Shown one piece after another: positions 25,767 through 34,169 of a stretch of 64,000 bases of DNA. The notes beneath the pieces were generated by a model, which was not told where the DNA came from, did not search any database, and worked only from the letters and a program-made list of their open reading frames with translations. The stretch covers positions 62,001 through 126,000 of the forward strand of contig CAAFUF010000036.1 in assembly GCA_900766135.1 (NCBI GenBank), in the 5' to 3' direction. Position numbers and translations under genes: made by a program. This DNA is from Paenibacillaceae bacterium (GTDB taxonomy: Bacteria > Bacillota > Bacilli > Paenibacillales > Paenibacillaceae). Numbering within the stretch: position 1 is the stretch's first letter; each line of letters starts with the position of its first letter.

Positions 25767-26078
25767 CTACAAATTAAACTTGTGAATGTATACTAAGCCC
25801 ACGGGGTCAAACTTATGTTTCAAAAAACCATATCGCTGCGCTGATCGATAAAAATCGTAGACATCCAGCGTGTAAAGTAACCCATCCGAGTCCCCTTAGA
25901 AATAGAAACGGGAATAACGCAGTGTACCAACAACTGATAGTTCATCATCAGCCGCGGGGTTCTGCCGATCCATCAGTGTAAGGGTGAATGCGAACAAATT
26001 CTGCTTGGATCCAGGGGATAAGTTCAACGAAGTTGGCGCTATTTTTATCAGCTAATCCTCGACCCTTTTCGTCAATTC
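25767..26078 (-). pseudogene. Remnant of a Fic-domain gene
   Basis: Immediately after the HsdM stop the minus strand reads DEKGRGLADKNSANFVELIP, then WIQAEFVRIHPYTDGS. This is the region before and into the Fic active-site loop (HPFxDGNGR in intact enzymes). The frame then breaks; in the next frame follows RLMMNYQLLVHCVIPVSISK, and in a third frame TLDVYDFYRSAQRYGFLKHK to a stop at 25767. Together these recover the second half of a Fic protein of a different subfamily from the intact one at 27714-28331. The N-terminal half is gone and at least two frameshifts are present. It is clearly not functional. Confidence 0.75.
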
Positions 26079-27677
26079 TTACACATTAATCCCCAAGATT
26101 CTTAACTGTTCATTGATCTTAGCCTCAAGATCAGCGATTTCTTGTTTGTCTTGCTCTAATTGCTTAATCACTTCATCAAGATCGATGGTTTGCTCTACTT
26201 CAGACGTATCCACATAGCGAGGAATATTTAAGTTATACTCGTTTTCTTTAATTTCCTCAAGCGATGCCACATGAGCGTATTTATCAACATCTACACGATT
26301 TCGGTACGTTTCAATAATCTTATTGATGTTGTTATCCGTAAGTTTATTTTGATTTTTACCCTTTTCAAACTCTTTGCTTGCATCGATAAACAAGATGTCT
26401 TTCGTTTTACGATTCTTTTTGAATACTAAAATTGTAGTCGGGATGCTTACGCCGTAAAACAAGTTGGCAGGCAACCCTATAACCGTATCAAGGTAGTTCT
26501 TCTCAATAATGGCTTGGCGAATCACGCCTTCTGCTGCACCACGGAACAAGACACCGTGCGGTAATACAATCGCCATGGTTCCCGTATCGTTCAGATGATA
26601 CAAGCTGTGTAAAATGAAGGCATAATCCGCCTTGGTTTTAGGAGCGAGTTTACCGTATTCACTAAAACGAGGATCTTTCAATTTTGTTTCGCTATTGTCC
26701 CAATGAGCAGAATAAGGAGGATTCGCAACCACAGCGTCAAAAGACCGCGGGTGGTCTATTCCTTTTTCATCCGGTCCGTCAGGCCAATCGCTTTCAAGCG
26801 TGTCCGCATTAGACAGCGTCATGTTGTTAAATGAAACGCCATGCATCATCAGGTTCATGCGAGCCAAGTTGTAGGTTGTCGTATTCTTTTCTTGACCAAA
26901 GAATTTAATCGCCCCTGGCTTATCTCCACCAGGCAGCTCCCCTTGAACGGTTAACAGCAAGGATCCAGATCCACAAGTCGGGTCATACACCGCAAAAGTT
27001 TTATCCGATTCTTCCACACCATCCGTGACGATTTTAGCCAGAATTTTAGAAACTTCATGAGGTGTGTAGAACTCTCCACCTTTTTTACCTGCGCTTGCTG
27101 CAAATTGACCAATTAGATATTCATAGATCGCGCCAAGAATATCTTGGCCATCTTCACCTTTGTAATCAATACCATCAACCAGCTTTACGATCCGGTTCAG
27201 TGATTTCGCACGTTCATTTGTCGAAGAACCAAGACGAGAGTCTCCAAGGTTGATGTCGTTAAACACACCACGAAAATCATTCACGGCTTCTTTGTTTAAT
27301 TCAGCGTTCTTATTGAAGTTGTCAAACATCGTTTGATAATCACTTGGGATCACCATACTGTTATCAATTCTTTCAACTAAGGATGCCCATGTATCAAGCG
27401 GTGCAATGGCATAACCCAAACTTGAGGAGATATCCTCCAAGTAGTCCTTCAAATCGTCACCCTTCGCTTGATCTAAATAGGCCTGATTAATCGACTCGCC
27501 TTCGGCAACATCAAGAATATTATTTTCAACTAGATATCGTTCCTGATGCTCGGATAGATAACGATAGAACATAAAGGCTAAAATGTAGTTCTTGTATTCT
27601 GCAGCATCCATGCTTCCACGAAGCTCGTTTGCCATCGCCCATAGTTTTGTTGTAATGGTTTGTAGTTTATTACTCAT
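26079..27677 (-). CDS. hsdM: Type I restriction-modification DNA methyltransferase subunit HsdM
   Basis: A 532-residue protein, normal for HsdM. The N-terminal helical part (LQTITTKLWAMANELRGSMD, KNYILAFMFYRYLSE) precedes the N6-adenine methyltransferase domain with FAVYDPTCGSGSLLLTV (motif I, SAM binding, near 230) and VVANPPYSAHWDN (catalytic motif IV, NPPY, near 318). A coiled tail follows (LEQDKQEIADLEAKINEQLR) that contacts HsdS. HsdM and HsdS together methylate the host site; with HsdR they cut foreign DNA. It is the last gene of a five-gene operon read leftward from a promoter at 33467-33495. GGAGG lies 11 bases before ATG. Confidence 0.96.
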   Translation of the reverse strand: MSNKLQTITTKLWAMANELRGSMDAAEYKNYILAFMFYRYLSEHQERYLVENNILDVAEGESINQAYLDQAKGDDLKDYLEDISSSLGYAIAPLDTWASLVERIDNSMVIPSDYQTMFDNFNKNAELNKEAVNDFRGVFNDINLGDSRLGSSTNERAKSLNRIVKLVDGIDYKGEDGQDILGAIYEYLIGQFAASAGKKGGEFYTPHEVSKILAKIVTDGVEESDKTFAVYDPTCGSGSLLLTVQGELPGGDKPGAIKFFGQEKNTTTYNLARMNLMMHGVSFNNMTLSNADTLESDWPDGPDEKGIDHPRSFDAVVANPPYSAHWDNSETKLKDPRFSEYGKLAPKTKADYAFILHSLYHLNDTGTMAIVLPHGVLFRGAAEGVIRQAIIEKNYLDTVIGLPANLFYGVSIPTTILVFKKNRKTKDILFIDASKEFEKGKNQNKLTDNNINKIIETYRNRVDVDKYAHVASLEEIKENEYNLNIPRYVDTSEVEQTIDLDEVIKQLEQDKQEIADLEAKINEQLRILGINV

Positions 27678-27713
27678 AATGTTGTTATCCTCCTAGATAT
27701 ACAATCGTCACAT

Positions 27714-28331
27714 TTACTGCTCTTCTTTGAGGTTTTCCGTTTTATATACGTTGTACCCCTCATAAAGATAGCTTGCGTCGATGCCCTTCATATAAACTTC
27801 ACGGTCATTGATCTTATCGGTAAGCGCTGCTTTAAGAAGCAGCTTGATTTCAACGTCCTTAACGGGACTTCTTTCCATGGCAAGCATATAATCTTCTTTA
27901 TCGACCTTACTCCAATCGACAACTTGTCTCAGTTCCTTTTTTAATATGGTATCAAGCCATATCCTCATGCTTCTTCCGTTACCTTCTCTGAAGGGGTGAG
28001 CCACATTCATCTCCACATATTTTTCTATGATTTCGTCAAAGGTGGATTGCGGCATTTTTGCAATATTATCAAGTGCAGCTTCAAGGTACATTACGGGCAC
28101 GAATCGAAAACCACCCTTTGCGATATTTACATCGCGCACTTTTCCGGCAAAGTCATAAATTTCTTCGAACAGAAACTTATGAATTTCGGATAATGACTTA
28201 AATGTTCCGACCTCAAATGTATCTAACAAACCCGTTTCAAACATTTCAAGGGCTTTTCGCTTGCTGACTTTTTCCTCCACACGAGCAAGTTCCGAAGAAT
28301 CGGTAATTCCCAACTTATTTTCTAAAGCCAT
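27714..28331 (-). CDS. Fic-family protein inside the type I R-M operon
   Basis: A 205-residue protein with the intact Fic active-site loop HPFREGNGRSMRIWLD near residues 111-126, preceded by the helices LSEIHKFLFEEIYDFAGKVR and EIIEKYVEMN. Fic enzymes transfer AMP or another nucleotide moiety to target proteins; the catalytic His, the acidic Glu of the loop and the Arg are in place. GGAGG precedes ATG 28331. It lies between hsdS and hsdM with 15- and 36-base gaps, so it is part of the operon. Similar Fic genes embedded in type I loci are known in other bacteria, but their role (regulator, toxin or extra defence arm) is not settled. Confidence 0.92.
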   Translation of the reverse strand: MALENKLGITDSSELARVEEKVSKRKALEMFETGLLDTFEVGTFKSLSEIHKFLFEEIYDFAGKVRDVNIAKGGFRFVPVMYLEAALDNIAKMPQSTFDEIIEKYVEMNVAHPFREGNGRSMRIWLDTILKKELRQVVDWSKVDKEDYMLAMERSPVKDVEIKLLLKAALTDKINDREVYMKGIDASYLYEGYNVYKTENLKEEQ

Positions 28332-28346
28332 ATCTTAATCCTCCTA

Positions 28347-29570
28347 TCAAACAAACATTTGTTGTAGAAGTGCTTTCTTCTGTTCTTCCAGGTGTTCCAG
28401 CTTACGCTGATGAAGGGTGATGAGGTGGTCGAGAATCTTGAAGAACTCTCCTATTTTTATTTGTTCATCCAGACCAGGATACGGAATCGGCATTTCTATA
28501 AATACAGAATCTTTTATCGCAAATCTGTCAGAACGAGCACCAGAGTCACCATTTAACTTCATGAAATTATGCCAACCAGTTGAATCGAAGAAATATTCCA
28601 AATACGATTTATCAATATCGTGAGTTCTAAACACATAGTAAAGTGGCGACATAACCCCTGTACGACCGAGTTTGTTACGCTTAATCGGTCCAACTGGTGC
28701 AAGGTTTGAAATACGTGGATTATACACAAAGTCATCTTCATGAACTACATAATAGCCATCTAAATTCTTCTCGTTAGAAATATCCTTATCAAAGAAATCA
28801 CGTTGATTTATAATTCCAAATTCGGCTGAGTTTGTTAATGTCTCAGAAAACAAGTTGTCTTTGTTCTTTTCAATCACTTTATCCGAAATTTCCTTAAGCT
28901 TACGCTGTTCCCAAGCGTCAGTAAATCCAGGAAAACGAACTTCAGGAAAATCTTCGCCATCTTTCGGAAACATTTTTTGGAGCAAGCCAGCCTTCATATT
29001 TTTCACGTTATTTAACTTACGCTGATGAAGGGTGATGAGGTGGTCGAGGTCCTTAAAAAAGATTCCGATCTTAGTTTGTTCTTCAACTGTAGGAAGCATT
29101 AGGCTATAAGTTTGTAGAACATTGTAATATAAACGAACTCTAGTACCACCTTTTTTTTGCATGTGGGAAAATTCAGAAAAACCAACCGAATAATTTAGAT
29201 TCCTTAATATAAACTCATCATTTGCCTCTTCATTAGTTGTAAATACAGGGTATTCTTTACTCACAAGAACGGGCGTCTCCATTTCATTTTTATTAAAATG
29301 AAATGTGGAATCGTCTGACATATGTCGGTAAGTAATATAGTTTACTGGAACAAGATGAAAGGTTAATGATTCATCTATCCCGCTTCGTCCACCATCAAAA
29401 TAGTCAGTTTGTAAAAACAATCCTTTTCTAGATGACGTAGCAATTGGATACATATCTCCTTTGACTAATTCGTTGTGTTCAATTAAAACTTCTCCCAACC
29501 TACGCTGCTCCCAATCATCAGTGAAACCCGGGAATCTTATTTTTGGTACATTTTCTTTCTTTTCGCTCAT
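28347..29570 (-). CDS. hsdS: Type I restriction-modification specificity subunit HsdS
   Basis: A 407-residue protein with two target-recognition domains separated by conserved helical spacers. The repeat pattern is clear: [15 protein letters not shown] opens TRD1 and [15 protein letters not shown] opens TRD2, and each TRD is followed by [11 protein letters not shown] plus a helix ([11 protein letters not shown] / KKALLQQMF). Each TRD reads one half of the bipartite DNA target. The [11 protein letters not shown] segments are encoded by identical 33-base repeats (28401-28433 and 29016-29048). The gene starts after GGAG and is followed within 15 bases by the Fic gene. Confidence 0.95.
   Translation of the reverse strand: MSEKKENVPKIRFPGFTDDWEQRRLGEVLIEHNELVKGDMYPIATSSRKGLFLQTDYFDGGRSGIDESLTFHLVPVNYITYRHMSDDSTFHFNKNEMETPVLVSKEYPVFTTNEEANDEFILRNLNYSVGFSEFSHMQKKGGTRVRLYYNVLQTYSLMLPTVEEQTKIGIFFKDLDHLITLHQRKLNNVKNMKAGLLQKMFPKDGEDFPEVRFPGFTDAWEQRKLKEISDKVIEKNKDNLFSETLTNSAEFGIINQRDFFDKDISNEKNLDGYYVVHEDDFVYNPRISNLAPVGPIKRNKLGRTGVMSPLYYVFRTHDIDKSYLEYFFDSTGWHNFMKLNGDSGARSDRFAIKDSVFIEMPIPYPGLDEQIKIGEFFKILDHLITLHQRKLEHLEEQKKALLQQMFV
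28401..29048 (-). repeat. 33-bp direct repeat inside hsdS
   Basis: The same 33 bases occur at 28401-28433 and at 29016-29048 (plus strand begins CTTACGCTGATGAAGGG). Repeats of this kind flank TRD2 and could support homologous exchange or loss of a recognition domain. Confidence 0.9.
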
Positions 29571-29640
29571 TTCTGCACTCCTTGTATGTTCCTAATTTAA
29601 TTCTATTGGTGCGTTCTTTCACTAATCGATTTCGCTCCGA

Positions 29641-32600
29641 TTACCTCTCCGCCAATTCATCCGCCAGTTTGTAAATCGCGTCGCGCAAACCGTTTCGATA
29701 TTTCATTTTAGGCAAAGATTGCACTCCTTCGTCAAGAGCAAGTGTCTGATAGTTAGAACTTGCTTGAGCAATGATGTCACGGATTTGACCCGTATCATCC
29801 AAATCTTTCTCACCGTAGCGATGGCGGCTGAACAACTCACGCATCCCGGCACTTGTGATAATTTCCGTAATCCCCCACTTCACCCGGAAGTCAAGGAACA
29901 TGCGATCCAAGCTAACATTGTTTGCTTGCTGGATGATCTGTTCACTGTCAGTTAGCTTTACAGGATACTTGAAGTCAGAGCCTGCAGGTGGAAAATGTTC
30001 TTTGATAATGGCATCCGCTGCATTCATAATCTTGGCTGCATAGCTGCGATCATCCAATCCATTCGCAAACTGGTTGATTTTCTCCTGCGTTTCTTTAGCT
30101 TCTTCCTTCTTACCTTCATGAACCTGATTCAGTAATTTTTCTACGAGTTCCGTAAGATAATCATAGTCCACTTTAACATCTTTCACGTGAGTCATCCGCA
30201 GTTCGATTTGGTAAAGAGGAATCTTCTTCTCTTTAGCAATATGTGACTTCAATTCATTGGTTAAAACGGTGGTCAACATCACTTCTTGCTCGGAAGTCAT
30301 CCCTAACTTCTCTAGTAACTCATCTGGATCGTCATAGTTAAATCCAACTTTTTCGCCATCCACTTCTTCAGGATCATATTGCTTTAATTTGGCCATGCCT
30401 CTGTTGTATTCACGGAGCAAATCAAGCATGTCGTCCTTTTGTTTCTCAGAAGGCGGTAACTGTTGAAACTCCATCGTCATGCTGCTTAATTTTTCAACAA
30501 CTTGTTTCACTTCGTTAAACACATCTTCAAACGGTTTCGCAATGATCCCGTCTTTTTCATTAGAATCGCGTTGTTCATCATCGGACAAAATAGCTGAATT
30601 TTTATTGGCATAAACCGCGAGCGCTTTATTCATCAACTTCTCGTTGTGCGCTGGCCAGCGGTAATTGACTACACGTCCCCAAGGCTTCTCTTGCATATCC
30701 GCAATCCGGTTCGTTCGTGAATAAGCCTGGATTAACAAGGCACCCTTCAAGGTTCGATCCACATAAAGCGTGTTCAGCTCAGGCGCATCAAATCCTGTTA
30801 ATAATTGATCCACCACGATCACCAAATCGAGGAACTTACCATCGGAGGCAGATTTATTCAAGCGTGAAGTCACGTCCTGAGTGTAGCCCGAAACATCATC
30901 CATGCCGAAAGCTGTACCAAATTCAGCATTATAAGCTTGGATGGCCTCATACAAACCTTGATTTGTTGCAAACATACTTTCATTATTCGATGAATTTTGA
31001 CTGAACGTCACGGCAACTTTTAGAGTCTGTCCGCCATTCTTCTTATTCTCTTCATTAACACGTTGAAACTCCTTAAAATACATCATCGCCATTGGCGTGC
31101 TCGCCTTCCCGCCGCCCACATGCGTCGTAAACAAAGCATTGTACTTGCTTTCATTAGAACGGTTGCGCCAATGTTTGAAAATATCCTCCACGACCAGTTT
31201 GACATGATCCGGATTTTCATCGTAGAAGCTTGGTTCCACTGCATCATCCATATCTTCCTGGGAGAAATGGTTGATTTTTTGTTGAATTTGTTCATCCGTC
31301 CATTTTGGATAACGTTCACGGTAAAACGCAGGAAGATATACTTCCTTCATCTGTTGTTCGTCAATCGTTGTCTCAAAATCAACCTTGAAGCCTAAAACAT
31401 TCCGGTCCGCAATCGCCTCACGAATGGTATACGCGTGTAATAACGGGCCAAAAATATCTTCCGTTCGAAGCCCGGTCGTTGTCTCATCAAACATCGGCGT
31501 TCCGGTATAACCAACCCAGGCAGATCTCTTAAAGGCTTTCTGGATATTTTTGAAAGAGTCACCGCCTGTGGAACGATGTGCTTCATCCACGATAAACACG
31601 ATATTCTTGTCTGGAGCTTGGAAAGATTTACGTTTCACCAACGTATCCAGTTTTTGTACGGAAGTCACAATGATGCCGTTGTCTTTACTTTTCAGCTTAC
31701 GACTCAAATCGGTTGTGTTATTGGTGTCTTGAACACTGCCAAATGTGTCCTCTGTCGCATCCGGGTCATAGGCTCTATAATTCTCATTCGTTTGTTTGGT
31801 CAAGGCAATTCGATCCACAACAAAGACAACCTTATCCACTTTCGGCATCCGGCTTGCAAGCCAGGCTGTCTTGAAACTTGTAATCGTTTTACCTGATCCG
31901 GTTGTATGCCATATGTAGCCGATTTTATTTATGCCGAATTCAAAATCAGCACGTTTCAATCTCTCGATCACATTTTGTGTCGCGTACACTTGATAAGGAC
32001 GCATTACTTTCAAGGTTTGTTTGTTCTTTGTTCCGTCCAAAATCATATAGTTGGTAGCCATCTGATGCGCCATGGGAATCGAAAGCATGGAATCGGCAAA
32101 TTCCTTCCAGTTGCGTACGATAGTGTTGTCGCTCTTCCTTTGCCAGTTAAAGGCGAAATCCTTATTAAATTTATCTGGCGTCGTATTTGCCATGTACTTC
32201 ACATTGTTTGGCGTGATAGCCACCAAAATCTGCAAGGTTGAGAAAATATCACGATACTGTTGTTCATCCGCATATTGCTTCATTTGATTGAGAGCTTCAT
32301 TGACATCTCGCGTGTCCTTCTTTTCCTCAATTTGAATGATGGGCAGACCGTTAATCAGAAGCGTCGTATCAAAACGGCGATTTAGTTTCCCTGTGATCAC
32401 GGCTGGCCGTTCAATTTGATTGACCACTTGATAAACGGTATCTCCCGCCCCTATTTGTTTTTGATCAAAAACAGTAAGGAATACATGACGACCATCATCC
32501 AAATCAATCTCGATTTGCGACACTCCGTTAAGGCCGTACAGGAACTGCCCTGCTTCATAAGGGGTCTTAATATCCGAGATGATCTTCTTAACTTGATTAA

Positions 32601-32850
32601 ATTCCACAACACTTAAAGGATGATCCAACGTGTTCTGATTGTGTTTCTCCAGGATGGACTTGAAGTTATCCCAGAGCTGTTCTGTCGTTTTAATATGTGG
32701 TTCATATTTCCAAAGTTTAGTTTTCACTATGTAATCAACATTGGATTCTTTGGCAACAGAGTTGCCTATTCCTTCTAAATATTCTTGTTTTGTAATGGTG
32801 CCGCTCGTAAGGTATTGAATTAACTCCGTTTCAAATTGATTCTCCGTCAT
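29641..32850 (-). CDS. hsdR: Type I restriction-modification endonuclease/translocase subunit HsdR
   Basis: A 1069-residue protein, full length for HsdR. The N-terminal nuclease carries the PD-(D/E)xK core ending in QIEEKK near residue 175. The SF2 motor follows: Walker A WHTTGSGKTITS near 315, VFVVDRIALTKQT (motif Ia), VDEAHRST (DEAH box), YTGTPMF (motif III), DLVIVVDQLLTGFDAPEL near 690 and AYSRTNRIADM (motif VI). The C-terminal helical part binds HsdM. Its ATG overlaps the stop of the upstream half-S gene as ATGA (32850-32847). It translocates DNA with ATP and cuts unmodified DNA at random sites. Confidence 0.96.
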   Translation of the reverse strand: MTENQFETELIQYLTSGTITKQEYLEGIGNSVAKESNVDYIVKTKLWKYEPHIKTTEQLWDNFKSILEKHNQNTLDHPLSVVEFNQVKKIISDIKTPYEAGQFLYGLNGVSQIEIDLDDGRHVFLTVFDQKQIGAGDTVYQVVNQIERPAVITGKLNRRFDTTLLINGLPIIQIEEKKDTRDVNEALNQMKQYADEQQYRDIFSTLQILVAITPNNVKYMANTTPDKFNKDFAFNWQRKSDNTIVRNWKEFADSMLSIPMAHQMATNYMILDGTKNKQTLKVMRPYQVYATQNVIERLKRADFEFGINKIGYIWHTTGSGKTITSFKTAWLASRMPKVDKVVFVVDRIALTKQTNENYRAYDPDATEDTFGSVQDTNNTTDLSRKLKSKDNGIIVTSVQKLDTLVKRKSFQAPDKNIVFIVDEAHRSTGGDSFKNIQKAFKRSAWVGYTGTPMFDETTTGLRTEDIFGPLLHAYTIREAIADRNVLGFKVDFETTIDEQQMKEVYLPAFYRERYPKWTDEQIQQKINHFSQEDMDDAVEPSFYDENPDHVKLVVEDIFKHWRNRSNESKYNALFTTHVGGGKASTPMAMMYFKEFQRVNEENKKNGGQTLKVAVTFSQNSSNNESMFATNQGLYEAIQAYNAEFGTAFGMDDVSGYTQDVTSRLNKSASDGKFLDLVIVVDQLLTGFDAPELNTLYVDRTLKGALLIQAYSRTNRIADMQEKPWGRVVNYRWPAHNEKLMNKALAVYANKNSAILSDDEQRDSNEKDGIIAKPFEDVFNEVKQVVEKLSSMTMEFQQLPPSEKQKDDMLDLLREYNRGMAKLKQYDPEEVDGEKVGFNYDDPDELLEKLGMTSEQEVMLTTVLTNELKSHIAKEKKIPLYQIELRMTHVKDVKVDYDYLTELVEKLLNQVHEGKKEEAKETQEKINQFANGLDDRSYAAKIMNAADAIIKEHFPPAGSDFKYPVKLTDSEQIIQQANNVSLDRMFLDFRVKWGITEIITSAGMRELFSRHRYGEKDLDDTGQIRDIIAQASSNYQTLALDEGVQSLPKMKYRNGLRDAIYKLADELAER

Positions 32851-33422
32851 TTATGGATTGCCTCCCTCAGCTTTTCTAATAATATTTGAATTTCCAAATT
32901 TGCCGCTCTTTTTTTTAACGCTTCTAGTCTCAGTTGGTAGAAATAAATATCACCGATTATGCGCTGTCTATCTAATGGTGGCAAATCGGGTAACTCAAGT
33001 TCTTTCACTTGTTTCAGCGTATATTTTAGAACTTGAGAACCTTGCAATTCCTTTTGAAACTGTTTCTTGATGAATGGATCTTCATTAAGCAAGAAGGCAA
33101 GATATTTTGAATCAACCTTGTCACCCGCCACTAACTTGACGTAGTTTTGTGTGTAGAGATACCCCCGATGCTTCACACCAACGATAGCAGACTTTCCCGA
33201 TATCAGACTGAAAACAACATCACCTTGACATAGTGTATTGACCTTATCAAAAGTTCGCACTTGTTTGCCGTCACTACCATTAGAATCCATATCAACCAAA
33301 TCTGCTTCAAGATCGGCTTGTCCATAATAGTTGTAAAGTGGCGCTGTATCATCAGTTGTTTCTTTAATCCTAAATTGTGGCGAACCACTAACAAACTCCA
33401 CCATATTGTCTAATCTGCTCAT
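32847..33422 (-). CDS. Single-TRD specificity protein (half HsdS) upstream of hsdR
   Basis: A 191-residue protein with one target-recognition domain: VEFVSGSPQFRIKET at the start, GQADLEADLVDMDS, TLCQGDVVFSLISGKSAIVG, YTQNYVKLVAGDKVDS, KYLAFLLNEDPFIKKQF and a helical end LPPLDRQRIIGDIYFYQLRL with LEIQILLEKL. This is one TRD plus one coiled-coil arm, half of a normal HsdS. It is the first gene of the operon and overlaps hsdR. It differs in sequence from both TRDs of the two-TRD HsdS. It could dimerise to give a palindromic target, replace an HsdS half, or serve as a donor for recombination; the choice is inference. Confidence 0.85.
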   Translation of the reverse strand: MSRLDNMVEFVSGSPQFRIKETTDDTAPLYNYYGQADLEADLVDMDSNGSDGKQVRTFDKVNTLCQGDVVFSLISGKSAIVGVKHRGYLYTQNYVKLVAGDKVDSKYLAFLLNEDPFIKKQFQKELQGSQVLKYTLKQVKELELPDLPPLDRQRIIGDIYFYQLRLEALKKRAANLEIQILLEKLREAIHK

Positions 33423-33466
33423 ATGAATTCGTGCCTTTCTGAAATTAATTTATTTTTGTTGTTTCC

Positions 33467-33495
33467 ATTCTAGTTGATTGATATTGAGAAAGCAA
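33467..33495 (-). promoter_or_regulatory. Promoter of the type I R-M operon
   Basis: On the minus strand TTGCTT (33495-33490) and TAGAAT (33472-33467) are separated by exactly 17 bases, 45 bases before the first start codon at 33422. It fits a SigA promoter with one poor position per box. Confidence 0.65.
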
Positions 33496-33776
33496 GTGTA
33501 TTTTATTAATTTTTCGAAATTACGTTTTTTGTAGTGACGATCGAATCTAAAAATGTTGCCTGCCCGTTAAGAGCAAACAACTTCGTGGCAAACAACAACA
33601 TATTACCTTCGAGGGGGCTGGTTGGTTTTCTTTACCTTATTGGATGGCCTCTTATCAGACATGTGGGACATCCTTGTGTTGATGGGGACAATCACCAGCG
33701 CTTTTGGGATCGCAGGTTAATATATTTCCATGCCTATCAAGATACTCAAGTTACCAATGAGTCGCTGTTCGCATGC
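33496..33776. other. Intergenic stretch between the R-M operon and the next gene
   Basis: About 280 bases with no credible gene. A short plus-strand frame near 33660 reads MWDILVLMGTITSAFGIAG, which looks like a membrane helix, but it has no convincing ribosome site and is only about 20 codons. Confidence 0.5.
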
Positions 33777-33805
33777 AAAAAACCTCCACCGCGACGGTAG
33801 AGGTT
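33777..33805 (-). terminator. Terminator after the gene at 33822
   Basis: AACCTCCACCG (33781-33791) pairs with CGGTAGAGGTT (33795-33805) with one mismatch and a three-base loop; six T residues follow on the minus strand. Confidence 0.85.
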
Positions 33806-33821
33806 TACGAATGCACTTCTT

Positions 33822-34109
33822 TTATCTGTCCGAATATTCTTTAGTCGCTGTGTCCAGCATTGCTTTCCAACTCGCAAAGTCTGTCTCCCTAACCACATGA
33901 CGATTTAAGAGTTCATCATTGATCTTGCTGATCTCTTCATGTGTCTCGGCTTGGAAATTACCCTTTTCTAAAAACTCTTCAAAGCTATTATGGCTTGAAT
34001 GTTTTCTCATAAACGACTCATGAAACAAACTGCTTAATGAAATATGACTTGGATCTTCCTCCATCGTTCTTTGACCTTGTAAATCCTTCAATAGTTCGTC
34101 CATTGACAT
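33822..34109 (-). CDS. Hypothetical protein of 95 residues
   Basis: Start chosen at ATG 34109, which has GAAAGGAAA upstream. The product is hydrophilic and helical (MSMDELLKDLQGQRT, HISLSSLFHESFMRKHSS, HNSFEEFLEKGNFQAE, EISKINDELLNRHV, DFASWKAMLDTATKEYS). It has no signal peptide, membrane segment or Cys. I do not recognise the family. It follows rlmD by 60 bases in the same direction and ends with a terminator, so it may share the rlmD transcript. It is not obviously part of the restriction operon, which starts downstream after this terminator. Confidence 0.6.
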   Translation of the reverse strand: MSMDELLKDLQGQRTMEEDPSHISLSSLFHESFMRKHSSHNSFEEFLEKGNFQAETHEEISKINDELLNRHVVRETDFASWKAMLDTATKEYSDR

Positions 34110-34169
34110 TGGTTTTTCCTTTCTCAGAATACCCACCCCTAAATATAATTTATTACTGCCTCTTTGAAT

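Noticed and set aside
33534..33800. Plus-strand frame of 88 codons and a nested short frame reading MWDILVLMGTITSAFGIAG
   Set aside because: No good ribosome site, and the C-terminal part runs into a terminator stem. The hydrophobic stretch alone is not enough.
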